A DNA stretch of 64,000 bases from Xenorhabdus anantnagensis (GTDB lineage Bacteria > Pseudomonadota > Gammaproteobacteria > Enterobacterales > Enterobacteriaceae), in contig NZ_JAQRFN010000001.1 of assembly GCF_028598555.1 (NCBI RefSeq), positions 186,001-250,000 on the forward strand. Direction: 5' to 3'. The notes under the pieces were generated by a model. It was not told the DNA's origin, made no database searches, and saw nothing but the letters and a program-made list of their open reading frames with translations. The position numbers were made by a program, and so were the translations under genes. Positions 37,132-47,701 of the stretch are shown here, piece after piece. Position 1 is the stretch's first letter. Every line of letters starts with the position of its first letter.

Positions 37132-37240
37132 CTTTCTTGTTTTACTTATCTAATTGAAATAGCTTGAATAATTTTTTATTTGCTTTTTTATTGCGATAAG
37201 TTAACTTAGTTAAATTGACCAATTTTTGGCGAAAAATACC

Positions 37241-38245
37241 ATGTCTCAGTTTATTGATAACCTATTAGGTGAAGCAAACTGTTTTATTGAAATTTTGGAA
37301 CAAGTCTCCGCATTGGCAAAATTAAACAAGCCTGTTTTAATTCTCGGAGAACGAGGGACAGGCAAAGAGTTAATTGCCCACCGGTTACACTATCTTTCTC
37401 CGCGTTGGCAAGGCCCTTTTATTTCACTGAATTGTGCAGCACTCAATGAAAATTTGCTTGATTCAGAACTTTTTGGTCATGAGGCCGGGGCTTTCACCGG
37501 TGCCCGTTCAAAACATCAAGGCCGTTTTGAACGAGCTGATGGCGGAACCTTGTTTCTTGATGAACTCGCTACTGCTCCTATGCAAGTACAGGAAAAATTA
37601 CTGCGGGTCATTGAATATGGTCACTTAGAGCGCGTAGGCGGTACTCAGTCATTACAAGTCGATGTACGTTTGATCTGTGCAACCAACGAAGATTTACCTT
37701 CTATGGCAGTCCGTGGAAAATTCAGAGCCGATTTGCTCGATAGGCTCGCTTTTGACGTCGTTCATATTCCACCACTGCGTCAACGGCAACCAGATATTAT
37801 GTTACTGGCACAGAACTTTGCGATTCAGATGTGCCGTGAATTAAATCTGCCATTTTTCCCGGGGTTTACTGATGAGGCTAAACAACAATTACTTTCTTAT
37901 CATTGGCCCGGCAATGTTCGCGAATTAAAGAACGTTATCGAACGTTCCATTTATCGGCATGGTAACAATGAAAATGAGTTAAATACGATTATTATCAATC
38001 CCTTTTTACCATCACAACAATCTGTCCCATCATCCACTGACAGCAGAATGACCAATTCGCCCCTTCCTGGGTTACCTCTTGATTTAAGACAATGGCAAAA
38101 CGATAGCGAAAAGAGTTTGATCATGCAGGCCTTGACAGAAAGTCAATTCAATCAGAAAAAAGCCGCTGACAAACTTAACTTGACTTATCACCAACTACGC
38201 GGACTAATCAAAAAACACCATATCAACGTTCATGATAACGATTAA
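37241..38245 (+). CDS. pspF: Psp operon transcriptional activator PspF
   Basis: Sigma-54-dependent activator of pspA and pspABC, held inactive by PspA. It lacks a receiver domain: the AAA+ domain begins at once, with Walker A GERGTGKE at 36-43, the sigma-54-contacting GAFTGA loop at 83-88 and GNVRELKN near 226. A C-terminal Fis-type HTH closes it (NQKKAADKLNLTYHQLRGLI). ATG 37241 (334 residues) aligns with E. coli PspF. A TTG five codons upstream is less likely. Confidence 0.96.
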   Translation: MSQFIDNLLGEANCFIEILEQVSALAKLNKPVLILGERGTGKELIAHRLHYLSPRWQGPFISLNCAALNENLLDSELFGHEAGAFTGARSKHQGRFERADGGTLFLDELATAPMQVQEKLLRVIEYGHLERVGGTQSLQVDVRLICATNEDLPSMAVRGKFRADLLDRLAFDVVHIPPLRQRQPDIMLLAQNFAIQMCRELNLPFFPGFTDEAKQQLLSYHWPGNVRELKNVIERSIYRHGNNENELNTIIINPFLPSQQSVPSSTDSRMTNSPLPGLPLDLRQWQNDSEKSLIMQALTESQFNQKKAADKLNLTYHQLRGLIKKHHINVHDND

Positions 38246-38286
38246 ACAAAAAGTCGGCTGTGCAGAGTAATCAATTAAAGGCAGGC

Positions 38287-38310
38287 AGATAGATAGATAG
38301 ATAGATAGAT
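38287..38310. repeat. (AGAT)6 tetranucleotide microsatellite
   Basis: Six perfect AGAT units directly abut the poly-A that forms the RyhB terminator T-tract, 41 bases after the pspF stop. Such repeats change length by slippage. Confidence 0.95.
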
Positions 38311-38428
38311 AAAAAAATAGCCGGCACCCGAGCCGGCTAATAAAAATACTGGAAGCAATGTGAGCAATGTCGTGTCTTTTCTGAGATTACATACTTAATA
38401 CTACAAAGTGTCTCCCTGAAAGCACGAT
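38311..38428 (-). ncRNA. ryhB: Iron-responsive small RNA RyhB
   Basis: On the minus strand the sequence ACGACATTGCTCACATTGCT and the bases after it (38345-38373) are identical to the E. coli RyhB target-pairing core as I recall it. A rho-independent terminator follows: TAGCCGGC (38332-38339 on the complement) pairs with 38318-38325, then seven Ts. E. coli RyhB also ends in a G/C-rich AGCC..GGCT hairpin. The 5' end is estimated from a TTTACA-18-TATCAT promoter (38457-38462 and 38433-38438) and could shift by a few bases, giving about 118 nt against 90 in E. coli. The promoter overlaps a strong Fur box. RyhB with Hfq represses iron-using proteins such as SodB when iron is scarce; sodB is also in this window. 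Confidence 0.9.
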
Positions 38429-38447
38429 GAGAATGATAATGTTTATC
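38429..38447. promoter_or_regulatory. Fur box over the ryhB promoter
   Basis: GAGAATGATAATGTTTATC matches the 19-bp Fur consensus GATAATGATAATCATTATC at 16 positions and covers the predicted ryhB -10. This is the expected iron-Fur repression site. Confidence 0.82.
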
Positions 38448-38472
38448 AGTTACATTTGTAAAGCACTTTATT

Positions 38473-38491
38473 GAGAATTCTTCTCATTATC
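38473..38491. promoter_or_regulatory. Second Fur-box-like site
   Basis: GAGAATTCTTCTCATTATC matches the Fur consensus at about 14 of 19 positions. It lies upstream of the ryhB -35 and about 80 bases before sapA, so it could strengthen ryhB repression or act on sapA. Confidence 0.5.
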
Positions 38492-38571
38492 GTGATCTAT
38501 CCGTTGTTTTTGAGCAAAAAGCGTTAATTAAGTTACAATGGCCAAATTCTTTTTTATGACTGACATTTTAT

Positions 38572-40290
38572 ATGCGCTATTTGATTTACTGGATCATATT
38601 ATTGATTTCCGCCCCAACTCTGGCGGCCAAGAATGTTATTCCAGAAACTATTGCGGAATCCATTCCAGAACCAAAGCCAAACAATACATTGGAAAGTCTG
38701 TTCCATATTCCGACAGCTTTACAACAGAGTGGATTTATTTATTGCGTTAATGGCAATTTGAATACGTTTAATCCACAAATGGCTATCAGTGGCTTGACCG
38801 TGGATACTCTTGCTGCGCAGATTTATAACCGCCTGTTGGGAGTTGATCCCCTTACCTATAATTTGGTTCCTGAGCTGGCTACTGACTGGGAAATTCTGGA
38901 CAATGAGACAACCTATCGCTTTTATCTGCGCCATAATGTTGCTTTCCAATCAACCAATTGGTTTATACCAACCCGCACTATGAATGCGGATGATGTCATT
39001 TTCAGTTTCCGCAGGCTCTTCGATAAAACACATGATTATCATAAAGTTAATGGTGGTCATTATCCCTATTTTGATAGTTTGCAATTTGGTAATTCGGTGA
39101 AGGATATTCGAAAAATTGACGAATATACTGTTGAATTCCACCTTAATTCTCCCAATGCGTCTTTTCTCTGGTATCTAGCAACACACCATGCACCTATACT
39201 CTCTCAGGAATATGCTCAAAAGTTGCAGCAAATGCATCGACAGAAGCAATTAGACTGGAAACCTGTTGGAACAGGCCCCTTCATGATGAAGGATTATAGG
39301 ATGGGACAATTTATCCGCCTTGTTCGCCATGATAAATACTGGAAAGGTAAACCACGTATGGAACAGGTTGTTATAGATACGGGTACTGGCGGTACAGGCA
39401 GGAGCTCAAAACTACTCACAGGTGAATGTGATGTACTGGCTTATCCCGATACTAACCAGCTTAACATTGTACATAATGACCCGAATCTGAGTCAGACATC
39501 ACAGTCTGGCATGAATGTCGCTTATCTCGCATTTAATACCAGCAAACCACCGTTAAATAGGTTGGAAGTTCGTCAAGCTATTGCTTATGCCATCAATAAC
39601 CCACGTCTGATGCAATCCATTTATAATAAAATGGCAGAAACGGCAACCTCTATTTTGCCTGATATATCATGGGCATATGATCAGAGTATTGAAATTACCG
39701 AATACGATCCTGAAAAGTCCAGCAAGATGTTAAGTGAACTGGGATTAAGTGAATTGGAATTAACATTATGGGTTCCAACAGCTTCACAAGCTTATAATCC
39801 ACGTCCTCTGAAAATGGCAGAGTTAATTCAGGCAGATTTAGCAAAAGTGGGTATTAAGATATCTATTCATCCCGTCGAAGGTAGTTTTCAGGAAAATCTG
39901 CAAAGGAATAAGGACTATGATATGGTACTGGCGGGCTGGTCTGCCGACAGCAATGATCCCGATAGCTTTTTCCGTCCATTACTGAGTTGTGCCGCAATTG
40001 CCTCTAAAACAAACCTGAGCCGCTGGTGTAATTCAGCTTTTGATGATGCTCTTCATCAAGCCTTGTTAAATCAACAAATTATCTCACGCAAAGAAAATTA
40101 TTTTTTTGCACAAAAAATCCTCGCGCAACAATTACCCTTGCTGCCATTGGCTTATTCAATGCATTTACAGAGCTTTCGCAATAATATTAAAGGATTGGTA
40201 TTCAGCCCGTTTGGCGTTGACGCCTTTGACAAGGTTTACCGTGCACAGGAAGCTACCGTTCCTGATGAAAATAAAAAGGGAAGCAAATGA
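38572..40290 (+). CDS. sapA: Periplasmic peptide-binding protein SapA
   Basis: Solute-binding component of the Sap (sensitivity to antimicrobial peptides) ABC system. It is a family 5 binding protein like OppA. Signal peptide is [19 protein letters not shown]. The body matches E. coli SapA in [24 protein letters not shown]-like [33 protein letters not shown] and [17 protein letters not shown]. It is 572 residues with an insertion of about 20 after the signal peptide. The ATG at 38572 has no strong ribosome site. Its stop overlaps sapB by four bases (ATGA). Relevant to resisting insect antimicrobial peptides if the host is entomopathogenic. Confidence 0.94.
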   Translation: MRYLIYWIILLISAPTLAAKNVIPETIAESIPEPKPNNTLESLFHIPTALQQSGFIYCVNGNLNTFNPQMAISGLTVDTLAAQIYNRLLGVDPLTYNLVPELATDWEILDNETTYRFYLRHNVAFQSTNWFIPTRTMNADDVIFSFRRLFDKTHDYHKVNGGHYPYFDSLQFGNSVKDIRKIDEYTVEFHLNSPNASFLWYLATHHAPILSQEYAQKLQQMHRQKQLDWKPVGTGPFMMKDYRMGQFIRLVRHDKYWKGKPRMEQVVIDTGTGGTGRSSKLLTGECDVLAYPDTNQLNIVHNDPNLSQTSQSGMNVAYLAFNTSKPPLNRLEVRQAIAYAINNPRLMQSIYNKMAETATSILPDISWAYDQSIEITEYDPEKSSKMLSELGLSELELTLWVPTASQAYNPRPLKMAELIQADLAKVGIKISIHPVEGSFQENLQRNKDYDMVLAGWSADSNDPDSFFRPLLSCAAIASKTNLSRWCNSAFDDALHQALLNQQIISRKENYFFAQKILAQQLPLLPLAYSMHLQSFRNNIKGLVFSPFGVDAFDKVYRAQEATVPDENKKGSK

Positions 40291-41252
40291 TTATTTATAT
40301 CCTACGTCGTTTGTTACTTCTGATTGCGACATTATTTTTTCTTTCGTTGATTAGTTTCAGCCTGATGTATTTCACACCTAGTGGTTCCTTGAGTGGAACA
40401 CCGCTGTTAGATGCCTATGTATGCTATGCCCATAACCTGTTTCAATGGGATTTTGGTGTTTCCAAAATTAATGAGCAACCGGTTATTGAACAACTGTACG
40501 CTGTTCTCCCCGCGACTATGGAGCTTTGTATCCTCTCTTTTTTTATGGCGTTGTTAATTGGTATTCCACTTGGGATTATTGCTGGTGTCTGGAATAATAA
40601 AAAAGCAGATATCATTATCAGCACACTTACCCTATGTGGTTTTTCCATCCCGGTTTTCTGGCTGGCTTTGCTGCTGATCCTTCTTTTTTCACTTAGCTTA
40701 CATTGGTTACCTGTTTCAGGGCGATTTTATCTACTCTATCCAATGGAACCTGTCACTGGTTCCGCACTGATTGATGCTTGGCTGTCAAAGGCGCCTTATC
40801 GCAATGAGATGGTTATTAATGTCGTTATGCATATGATACTGCCCGTTATCACTCTGGCTGTTGTCCCTACAACAGAAGTTATCCGTTTGATGCGCAATAG
40901 TGTTGAAGAAATCTCAGGTGCAAACTATATCAAATCAGCAGCAACCCGTGGTTTATCTCGGCTAACAATCATTCGGCGTCACTTATTACACAATGCCTTG
41001 CCTCCCATCATTCCTAAATTAGGATTACAATTCTCAACTATGCTCACATTAGCTATGGTGACGGAGCGAGTCTTCGACTGGCCAGGTTTAGGGCCTTGGC
41101 TCATCAATGCTATCCAACAGCAAGATTATTCCGCAATCTCAGCAGGTATCATGGTGATAGGCACACTGATTATTTCAGTTAATATGCTGACAGATATTAT
41201 TGGAGCGATAGCTAATCCTCTGAAGCATAAGGAATGGTATGCCCTTAGATAA
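40287..41252 (+). CDS. sapB: Sap transporter permease SapB
   Basis: First inner-membrane permease of the Sap ABC system, 321 residues with about six membrane helices. The binding-protein-dependent transport EAA-type loop appears as [27 protein letters not shown] near residues 213-239. The start overlaps the sapA stop (ATGA) and its end overlaps sapC by 14 bases. Confidence 0.95.
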   Translation: MIIYILRRLLLLIATLFFLSLISFSLMYFTPSGSLSGTPLLDAYVCYAHNLFQWDFGVSKINEQPVIEQLYAVLPATMELCILSFFMALLIGIPLGIIAGVWNNKKADIIISTLTLCGFSIPVFWLALLLILLFSLSLHWLPVSGRFYLLYPMEPVTGSALIDAWLSKAPYRNEMVINVVMHMILPVITLAVVPTTEVIRLMRNSVEEISGANYIKSAATRGLSRLTIIRRHLLHNALPPIIPKLGLQFSTMLTLAMVTERVFDWPGLGPWLINAIQQQDYSAISAGIMVIGTLIISVNMLTDIIGAIANPLKHKEWYALR

Positions 41253-42126
41253 TTTTTACCGAGAAAAGAAAACACCATCACCATTGAAAGTTATCTGGCG
41301 ATTTTTCTATGCTGATGTATTGGCGATGACTGGTTTTTATGGGGTATTAATTTTAATTACACTGAGTTTGTTGGGAGTGTATCTCGCCCCATATCCACTT
41401 GATCTACAATTTGATAACCAGCTTACACCACCTTCATGGTCGCATTCAGGCAACGTCTCTTTTTTCCTTGGAACTGACGATCTCGGCCGTGATATTTTCA
41501 GCCGTCTATTGATTGGCACATCTTCCACATTTGGGGGAGCTTTGGTTGTCACTACAGCGGTAGCCATTGTAGGATTAATCATCGGTAGCCTTGCCGGAAT
41601 GACGCGTGGATTGAAATCAGCGGTTCTGAACCATATTTTTGATACTTTACTCGCTATTCCTTCGTTGCTACTGGCTATCATTGTTGTTGCTTTTGTTGGG
41701 GCCAGCCTGCATCATGCCATGATTGCCGTTTCGCTGGCATTACTGCCAAGAATAGTACGCACTGTTTATACAGCTGTGCATAACGAACTGGATAAAGAGT
41801 ACATTATCGCAGCACGCCTAGACGGTGCTTCAAACCACCATATTTTACGCTATGCCATTTTTCCCAATATCACCGCAGTGATAGTCAGTGAGTTAACTCG
41901 TGCTTTCTCCATCGCTATTCTTGAGATTACCGCGTTGGGATTTCTTGATCTTGGTGCACAAAGACCATCTCCTGAATGGGGGGCCATGATGAAAAATTCA
42001 TTGGAACTACTCTATAATGCACCATGGACTGTTATGTTTCCCGGAGCAGCAATTATGCTCAGCGTCCTACTGGTTAACTTACTGGGTGATGGCCTCCACC
42101 GTGCTATTAATGCAGGAGTCGAATAA
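41239..42126 (+). CDS. sapC: Sap transporter permease SapC
   Basis: Second permease of the Sap system, 295 residues. The Opp/Dpp-type signature [18 protein letters not shown] lies near residues 76-93, and the EAA loop [20 protein letters not shown] near 193-212. The start lies inside the sapB end and the stop shares a base with the sapD start (TAATG at 42126). Confidence 0.95.
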   Translation: MPLDNFYREKKTPSPLKVIWRFFYADVLAMTGFYGVLILITLSLLGVYLAPYPLDLQFDNQLTPPSWSHSGNVSFFLGTDDLGRDIFSRLLIGTSSTFGGALVVTTAVAIVGLIIGSLAGMTRGLKSAVLNHIFDTLLAIPSLLLAIIVVAFVGASLHHAMIAVSLALLPRIVRTVYTAVHNELDKEYIIAARLDGASNHHILRYAIFPNITAVIVSELTRAFSIAILEITALGFLDLGAQRPSPEWGAMMKNSLELLYNAPWTVMFPGAAIMLSVLLVNLLGDGLHRAINAGVE

Positions 42127-43118
42127 TGCCGTTACTCGATATTCGAAACCTCACCATTGAATTCATGACGGCAGAAGGCCCCGTCAAAGCCGTTGACCGA
42201 ATGAGTATTTCACTAACAGAAGGTGAAATACTGGGTTTGGCTGGTGAGTCAGGATCAGGTAAGAGTTTAATTGCCAAAGCGATTTGTGGTGTTACCAAAG
42301 ATAACCTTAAGGTTACTGCCGATCGTTTTCGTTTTAACGATATTGATTTATTGCGCCTGACGTCACGACAGCGCCGTAAGGTGATTGGTCATAATATTTC
42401 AATGATTTTTCAGGAGCCACAATCGTGTCTCGATCCATCAGAAAGTGTCGGTAAACAGATTATTCAATCTATTCCTGGATGGACATATAAAGGTCGTTGG
42501 TGGCAGCGATTTAACTGGCGAAAACGCCGTGCGATTGAGTTGTTGCACCGTGTTGGTATTAAAGATCACTATGATATTATGCACAGTTATCCTTATGAAT
42601 TAACCGAAGGTGAATGTCAAAAAGTAATGATTGCCATTGCGCTTGCCAACCAACCAAGGTTACTGATTGCCGATGAACCAACCAATGCAATGGAACCTAC
42701 GACGCGGGCCCAAATATACCGTTTACTTTCAAGCTTAAATCAGAACAACAATATGACTATCCTGTTAATCAGTCATGACCTGCAAATGATGAGTAAACTG
42801 GTTAAACGCATCAATGTTCTGTATTGTGGCCAGACTGTAGAAAATGCCACCCCAGATGAATTGCTGCTGAAACCTTATCATCCCTATACTCAAGCTCTAA
42901 TCCGTTCAATTCCTGATTTTGGCAGCCAATTACCACACAAAAGTCGGTTAAATACGCTGTCTGGAGTTATTCCATCACTGGAACGTCTACCGGTAGGTTG
43001 CCGCTTGGGGCCACGTTGTCCTTATGCACAGAAAACCTGTATTGAAACCCCACGATTACGGGTGATCAAAAACCATGCATTCGCCTGCCATTTCCCTTTG
43101 AATATTGAGGAATCGTAA
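42126..43118 (+). CDS. sapD: Sap transporter ATPase SapD
   Basis: ATP-binding subunit of the Sap system; in E. coli SapD also supports Trk potassium uptake. It is 330 residues with Walker A GESGSGKS at 40-47, Walker [12 protein letters not shown] and a C-terminal Opp/Dpp extension with four conserved cysteines in the [17 protein letters not shown] pattern (suggesting a metal site). The ABC signature is atypical (LTEGECQKV in place of LSGGQ), as in E. coli SapD. Confidence 0.95.
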   Translation: MPLLDIRNLTIEFMTAEGPVKAVDRMSISLTEGEILGLAGESGSGKSLIAKAICGVTKDNLKVTADRFRFNDIDLLRLTSRQRRKVIGHNISMIFQEPQSCLDPSESVGKQIIQSIPGWTYKGRWWQRFNWRKRRAIELLHRVGIKDHYDIMHSYPYELTEGECQKVMIAIALANQPRLLIADEPTNAMEPTTRAQIYRLLSSLNQNNNMTILLISHDLQMMSKLVKRINVLYCGQTVENATPDELLLKPYHPYTQALIRSIPDFGSQLPHKSRLNTLSGVIPSLERLPVGCRLGPRCPYAQKTCIETPRLRVIKNHAFACHFPLNIEES

Positions 43119-43928
43119 TTGGTTGAGACATTATTGGAAGTTAAAAACCTGACTAAAACATTTCGCTATCAAACCGGGTTATTTCGCCGTCATCAGCTTG
43201 ATGCCGTAAAACCGATAAGTTTTACCCTGCAACCGAAAAAAACACTGGCTATCATTGGTGCAAATGGTTCCGGTAAATCCACATTAGCAAGAATGCTATC
43301 TGGAGTTACCGAGCCGACTTCAGGTAATATTTTGATTAACGGTCATAAGCTGTCTTACGGAGATTACAGTTATCGTAGCCAGCGCATTCGCATGATTTTT
43401 CAGGATCCCAGCACATCACTGAATCCTCGCCAGCGCATTGGCCAGATTCTGGATATACCGTTAATCTTGAATACGGAGTTGCCCCCCTCTGAACGGGAAA
43501 AACGCATTAACCAAACATTGCGTCAAGTTGGTTTATTGCCAGATCATGCCAATTATTATCCACATATGCTCGCCTCAGGACAGAAACAGAGTGTAGCTTT
43601 GGCACGGGCTCTAATATTACAACCACAAATTATTGTTGCAGACGAAGCATTGGCTTCCCTTGATGTGTCAATGCGCTCCCAAATAGTCAATCTGATGTTG
43701 GAATTACAAGAAAAACACGGAATTTCATACATCTACGTCACCCAACATCTCGGTATGGTGAAACATATCAGTGATCAAATACTGGTGATGCATCAAGGAG
43801 AAGTTGTCGAACGTGGTAATACAGCGGAGGTTCTGGCTTCTCCACTGCATGTTATTACACGTAAATTGATAGCCAGTCATTTTGGTGAGGCCCTGTCTGC
43901 TGAAGCATGGCGACAGGATATCACCTGA
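43119..43928 (+). CDS. sapF: Sap transporter ATPase SapF
   Basis: Second ATP-binding subunit of the Sap system, 269 residues. Walker A is GANGSGKS at 47-54, the Q-loop segment is RMIFQDPSTSLNPRQR, and the signature motif is the unusual LASGQKQ, followed by Walker B IIVADEAL. The start codon is TTG at 43119, directly after the sapD TAA. The N-terminus VETLLEVKNLTKTFRY aligns with E. coli SapF, so this rare start is well supported; tight coupling to sapD may compensate for weak initiation. Confidence 0.95.
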   Translation: MVETLLEVKNLTKTFRYQTGLFRRHQLDAVKPISFTLQPKKTLAIIGANGSGKSTLARMLSGVTEPTSGNILINGHKLSYGDYSYRSQRIRMIFQDPSTSLNPRQRIGQILDIPLILNTELPPSEREKRINQTLRQVGLLPDHANYYPHMLASGQKQSVALARALILQPQIIVADEALASLDVSMRSQIVNLMLELQEKHGISYIYVTQHLGMVKHISDQILVMHQGEVVERGNTAEVLASPLHVITRKLIASHFGEALSAEAWRQDIT

Positions 43929-44085
43929 TGTTTTTATTGGGTGTATTTTTAATCACTGATCGGAACAGAATGGGAAACTCACCACATTTCTCTCCGGCAT
44001 GGTAGAATCACCTCCGTTTATTCACAATAAATACCGCAGCCATGGTTGGATATTTGTTATTTTTGTTTCCCCATGACTCTCGGTG

Positions 44086-44142
44086 TTTGATCACAAAGAA
44101 CAATTTTGATCACAAAGAGTAATTTTGATCATAAAGAACAAT
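44086..44142. repeat. 19-bp tandem triplication upstream of fabI
   Basis: Three adjacent copies of TTTGATCACAAAGAACAAT (the second and third with one or two changes) end 12 bases before the fabI ATG, abutting its AAGGA ribosome site. The region 43929-44085 before it holds no gene. Confidence 0.9.
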
Positions 44143-44154
44143 AAGGATACTGCT

Positions 44155-44943
44155 ATGGGTTTCATGACCGGCAAGCGCATTCTCATTACTGGTGTCGCCA
44201 GCAAACTGTCTATCGCTTATGGAATTGCCAAGGCAATGCACGACCAAGGAGCGGAGCTAGCTTTTACCTATCAAAATGACAAATTGAAACCTCGTGTCGA
44301 AGAATTCGCCGCATCTCTGAATTCGAATATCATTCTGCCATGTGACGTGGCTGAAGATGAAAGTATCGACGCATTGTTCGTTGAACTAGGTAAAGTATGG
44401 CCTAAATTCGATGGTTTTGTTCACTCCATCGGTTATGCACCAGCTGACCAGCTTGATGGCGATTATGTTAATGCTGTCAGCCGTGAAGGCTTTAAAATTG
44501 CACATGACATCAGTGCATACAGCTTCGTCGCAATGGCGAAAGCCTGCCGTGAGATGCTGAATCCTGGTTCTGCTCTGCTCACCTTGAGCTATCTGGGTGC
44601 AGAGCGTGCCATTCCTAACTATAACGTCATGGGTCTGGCGAAAGCCTCTCTGGAAGCAAACGTACGTTATATGGCAAATGCAATGGGTGTTGAGGGTGTC
44701 CGTGTTAATGGCATCTCTGCTGGCCCAATCCGTACTCTGGCGGCTTCAGGTATCAAAGATTTCCGTAAAATGCTGGCGCATTGTGAAGCAGTTACACCTA
44801 TTCGCCGCACTGTAACAACAGAAGATGTTGGTAATGCTGCTGCCTTCTTGTGCTCAGATCTGGCTGGAGGTGTTACCGGTGAGATCTTGCATGTTGACGG
44901 TGGCTTCAGCATCGCGGCTATGAACGAATTAGAGTTAAAGTAA
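44155..44943 (+). CDS. fabI: Enoyl-ACP reductase FabI
   Basis: NADH-dependent enoyl-acyl carrier protein reductase, the last step of each fatty-acid elongation round and the target of triclosan. It is a short-chain dehydrogenase family protein of 262 residues, same as E. coli. Catalytic Tyr and Lys are Y156 and K163 (NYNVMGLAK), with [13 protein letters not shown] at the cofactor site. ATG 44155 follows AAGGA at 7 bases; an ATG at 44125 would add ten repeat-encoded residues. Confidence 0.97.
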   Translation: MGFMTGKRILITGVASKLSIAYGIAKAMHDQGAELAFTYQNDKLKPRVEEFAASLNSNIILPCDVAEDESIDALFVELGKVWPKFDGFVHSIGYAPADQLDGDYVNAVSREGFKIAHDISAYSFVAMAKACREMLNPGSALLTLSYLGAERAIPNYNVMGLAKASLEANVRYMANAMGVEGVRVNGISAGPIRTLAASGIKDFRKMLAHCEAVTPIRRTVTTEDVGNAAAFLCSDLAGGVTGEILHVDGGFSIAAMNELELK

Positions 44944-44967
44944 TCGTTCGTTGATATATTGAAGATG

Positions 44968-45010
44968 GTCTCATCCATAAAATTATGGTTGAGACTGTCT
45001 CTTTCTTGTT
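44968..45010 (+). terminator. fabI terminator
   Basis: GTCTCA (44968-44973) and CCAT pair with ATGG and TGAGAC (44990-44995) with small bulges, followed by a T-rich TGTCTCTTTCTTGTT tract 25 bases after the fabI stop. Confidence 0.55.
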
Positions 45011-45105
45011 ACCCTCAATTAGGTAGCGCCAATATGTTAGCTAAAACTATATGTTAGCCAAAACTATCGAAAGCGAAAGCATAATTTCACTGATAATTTT
45101 CAGTG

Positions 45106-45984
45106 TCAGTCTATTCTTACCGCATGAAGCTGATGTTCTGGAGTGACCATCTTATCTTGTGCAGCAACAATCTGTAATTCGTATTCTTCACTCTTTTGTG
45201 TTTCCAACATCACTTCGTAAACTGCGGCGGCAACATGTTCTAATGCAGCTTGCAATGCTTCATTTGTCAAAGAGGAATTTTTCAATAGATTGACGAGGAA
45301 CAAACCACTCGTTAAGTCACCAACACCAACTGGCTGACGTGTTCCCGTATCAATTAATGGGCGACTAATATGCCAACTATGTTCTTTCGTCACCAAAAGC
45401 ATTTCAAAACAATCTTTCTGATAGCCTGCACGACTCAAATGTTTAACCAATACAATCTTAGGACCTTTTTCACATAACTCACGAGCTGCGGATATAGCTT
45501 GTTCTACATTTTCAATTTTCCGCATGGTCAGTGTTTCAAGTTCCAATAAATTAGGCGCGATGATATCACTGGCAGGTAATGCTTTCTCGCAAAAGAATTC
45601 CGCAACACCCGGAGCAACTATACATCCTTTTTCCGGATGTCCCATTACAGGATCACAGAAATACCATGCGTCAGGATTGGCTTCTTTAACCTGCTTCACG
45701 ATATCAAGGATATAACTTCCCTGCTCTGGAGAACCAATATAACCACTTAAAACGGCATTACAGGATGCTAATTTATTAATTTCACCAATTCCCTGCACGA
45801 TTTCAGTCAAATGTTCAGGTGGCATCACACAACCACGCCATTGAGGATATTGAGTATGGTTTGAAAATTGAACTGTATTTAATGCCCATACGTTCACTCC
45901 CATACGACGCATCGGGAAAACGGCTGCGCTATTTCCTGCATGACCAAAAACAACATGAGACTGAATTGAAAGAACATTGTTCAT
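45106..45984 (-). CDS. pdxY: Pyridoxal kinase PdxY
   Basis: Salvage kinase that phosphorylates pyridoxal to PLP. A ribokinase-fold protein of 292 residues with [23 protein letters not shown] at the N-terminus, [10 protein letters not shown] near the middle and the GVGD catalytic motif in [12 protein letters not shown]. It is the last gene of pdxH-tyrS-pdxY, the same order as in E. coli, with a hairpin and a repeat element between tyrS and pdxY. Confidence 0.96.
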   Translation of the reverse strand: MNNVLSIQSHVVFGHAGNSAAVFPMRRMGVNVWALNTVQFSNHTQYPQWRGCVMPPEHLTEIVQGIGEINKLASCNAVLSGYIGSPEQGSYILDIVKQVKEANPDAWYFCDPVMGHPEKGCIVAPGVAEFFCEKALPASDIIAPNLLELETLTMRKIENVEQAISAARELCEKGPKIVLVKHLSRAGYQKDCFEMLLVTKEHSWHISRPLIDTGTRQPVGVGDLTSGLFLVNLLKNSSLTNEALQAALEHVAAAVYEVMLETQKSEEYELQIVAAQDKMVTPEHQLHAVRID

Positions 45985-46018
45985 GATAAGGCCTAGTTTA
46001 TTATTTTTGATTTATAAA

Positions 46019-46079
46019 TATACCCGCCGTCTTTCAAGCTGCATCTTTGTTGGCTGCAACTTAAAATCCATAGGGTATA
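46019..46079. repeat. Short TATACCC/GGGTATA element, copy 1
   Basis: A 61-bp element with TATACCC at one end and GGGTATA at the other, containing GTCTTTCAAGCTGCA and TTAAAATCCATA. It resembles copies 2 and 3 in this window (often in inverted orientation) and the intergenic repeats I associate with Photorhabdus/Xenorhabdus genomes. Confidence 0.65.
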
Positions 46080-46106
46080 GATGATATCTATAAAAATGCC
46101 AGATAC

Positions 46107-46136
46107 ATTAAGGGCAACAATAATGTTGCCCTTAAT
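46107..46136 (-). terminator. Hairpin after tyrS
   Basis: A perfect 13-bp stem (46107-46119 with 46124-46136) around a four-base loop, 13 bases after the tyrS stop. On the minus strand the nearest T-rich tract (CATTTTTATAG) starts about 10 bases later, so termination may be partial. Confidence 0.6.
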
Positions 46137-46148
46137 AATATTAATTAA

Positions 46149-47420
46149 TTATTTCCAATTGATAAGGCAATAATGCTTCTTACCACGGCGTAATAAACTA
46201 TAACGCCCAAACAAACGATCACTCTCTGCAAACACATACATAGGTTCGGATTGTTTTTCACCGTTGATGGAAACTGCATTAGAGCTGATCATGGTACGAG
46301 CCTGACCACGGGAAGGAACAAATTCGGCTGTAACTAGTGCTTGTTGCAGATCGGCATCTTTTTCAAGTTCAATTGCCGGCATTCCATCTTGTGCTAATTG
46401 GGCAAAATCATCTTCAGTCAAATCAACAATCGCACCGGAGAACAAACTTTCAGTGATACGCTTCGCCGCTGCAAGGCCTTCTTCGCCATGCACCATACCA
46501 GTAACTTGTTCTGCCAGTACATATTGAGCACGTGGAGCTTTACCACTATTTTTATCTTCTTCTTCTAGAGCATTAATTTCTTCAATATCCATGAAGGTAA
46601 AGAATTTCAGGAAACGGTAAGCATCTGCATCTGCTGTGTTAATCCAGAACTGGTAAAATTTGTATGGGCTGGTTTTCTTTGGATCCAACCAAACTGCACC
46701 ACCTTCTGTCTTACCAAATTTAGTTCCATCTGATTTGGTGATCAATGGTACTGTTATCCCAAACACTTGTTTCTGATGTAAGCGACGAGTCAAATCGATA
46801 CCTGAAGTAATATTGCCCCATTGGTCTGAACCACCAATTTGCAATTCAACGCCATATTTTCCATTCAGGTTTGCAAAATCATATGACTGCAACAGGTTAT
46901 AAGAAAACTCAGTATATGAAATACCAACGTCATCACGGTTAAGACGTTGTTTTACCGCTTCTTTGTTGATCATCTGGTTGACAGAAAAGTGCTTACCGAT
47001 ATCACGCAGGAAAGTCAGCACATCCATTTTGCCAAACCACTCGTAGTTATTGGCTAACTCTGCACCGTTTTCGCCATCAAAACTAAGGAATGGGGAAACC
47101 TGATTGCGAATTTTTTCAACCCACTCTTTGACTGTTTCTTCTGTGTTTAATTTGCGTTCAGTTGCTTTAAAGCTCGGATCGCCAATCAAACCTGTCGCCC
47201 CACCGACCAACGCAATAGGTTTGTGCCCAGCAAGTTGGAATCGTTTTAAACACAGCAAGGGAACCAGATGGCCCAAATGCAAGCTGTCAGCGGTAGGATC
47301 GAAGCCACAATAGAGAGAAACTGGACCTTGCGCCAGTCTCTCAGTTAACGCCGCTTCATCCGTTACCTGGGCAACAAGGCCCCGTTCTTGCAGTTGTTTA
47401 ATCAGGTTATTGCTAGACAT
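46149..47420 (-). CDS. tyrS: Tyrosyl-tRNA synthetase TyrS
   Basis: Class I aminoacyl-tRNA synthetase that charges tRNA-Tyr. The HIGH-type motif is HLGH at 48-51 and the KMSKS-type motif is KFGKT. A C-terminal S4-like RNA-binding domain contains [22 protein letters not shown] 47420 (424 residues, as in E. coli) follows GGAG at 6 bases. An ATG at 47432 overlaps that ribosome site and is rejected. Confidence 0.97.
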   Translation of the reverse strand: MSSNNLIKQLQERGLVAQVTDEAALTERLAQGPVSLYCGFDPTADSLHLGHLVPLLCLKRFQLAGHKPIALVGGATGLIGDPSFKATERKLNTEETVKEWVEKIRNQVSPFLSFDGENGAELANNYEWFGKMDVLTFLRDIGKHFSVNQMINKEAVKQRLNRDDVGISYTEFSYNLLQSYDFANLNGKYGVELQIGGSDQWGNITSGIDLTRRLHQKQVFGITVPLITKSDGTKFGKTEGGAVWLDPKKTSPYKFYQFWINTADADAYRFLKFFTFMDIEEINALEEEDKNSGKAPRAQYVLAEQVTGMVHGEEGLAAAKRITESLFSGAIVDLTEDDFAQLAQDGMPAIELEKDADLQQALVTAEFVPSRGQARTMISSNAVSINGEKQSEPMYVFAESDRLFGRYSLLRRGKKHYCLINWK

Positions 47421-47452
47421 TAATGACTCCATCGGTTTGTATACTTTACCTA

Positions 47453-47520
47453 TATATCCCCCTTTCTTTCAGGCTGCCACTTTATTGATTATGCTAAAAC
47501 CTGAAATCTATTAGGTATAT
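47453..47520. repeat. TATACCC-type element, copy 2 (diverged)
   Basis: Ends TATATCCCC and GGTATAT with internal CTTTCTTTCAGG and CCTGAAATCTATTA arms that are inverted repeats of each other. A diverged relative of copies 1 and 3, located between pdxH and tyrS. The remainder of this gap is AT-rich without a gene. Confidence 0.5.
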
Positions 47521-47701
47521 AAGTATCTCGTTATAAATCATGTGCTATAGCATAAAACGCCAGTAATATAAGTGCCAGTATTAAAAATGGTAATTATACT
47601 TTTCACTTTGCAAATCACTGCCTTATTAGCTGTAATTTGCAAGCTATTGAGCATTACTCAATTTATAGCCTTGTATATTGAACGGTTATAGCGTTTTGTT
47701 A

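Noticed and set aside
38538..38750. 70-codon plus-strand frame overlapping the start of sapA
   Set aside because: It overlaps sapA in another frame, has no homology I recognise and the sapA frame has a clear signal peptide and family match.
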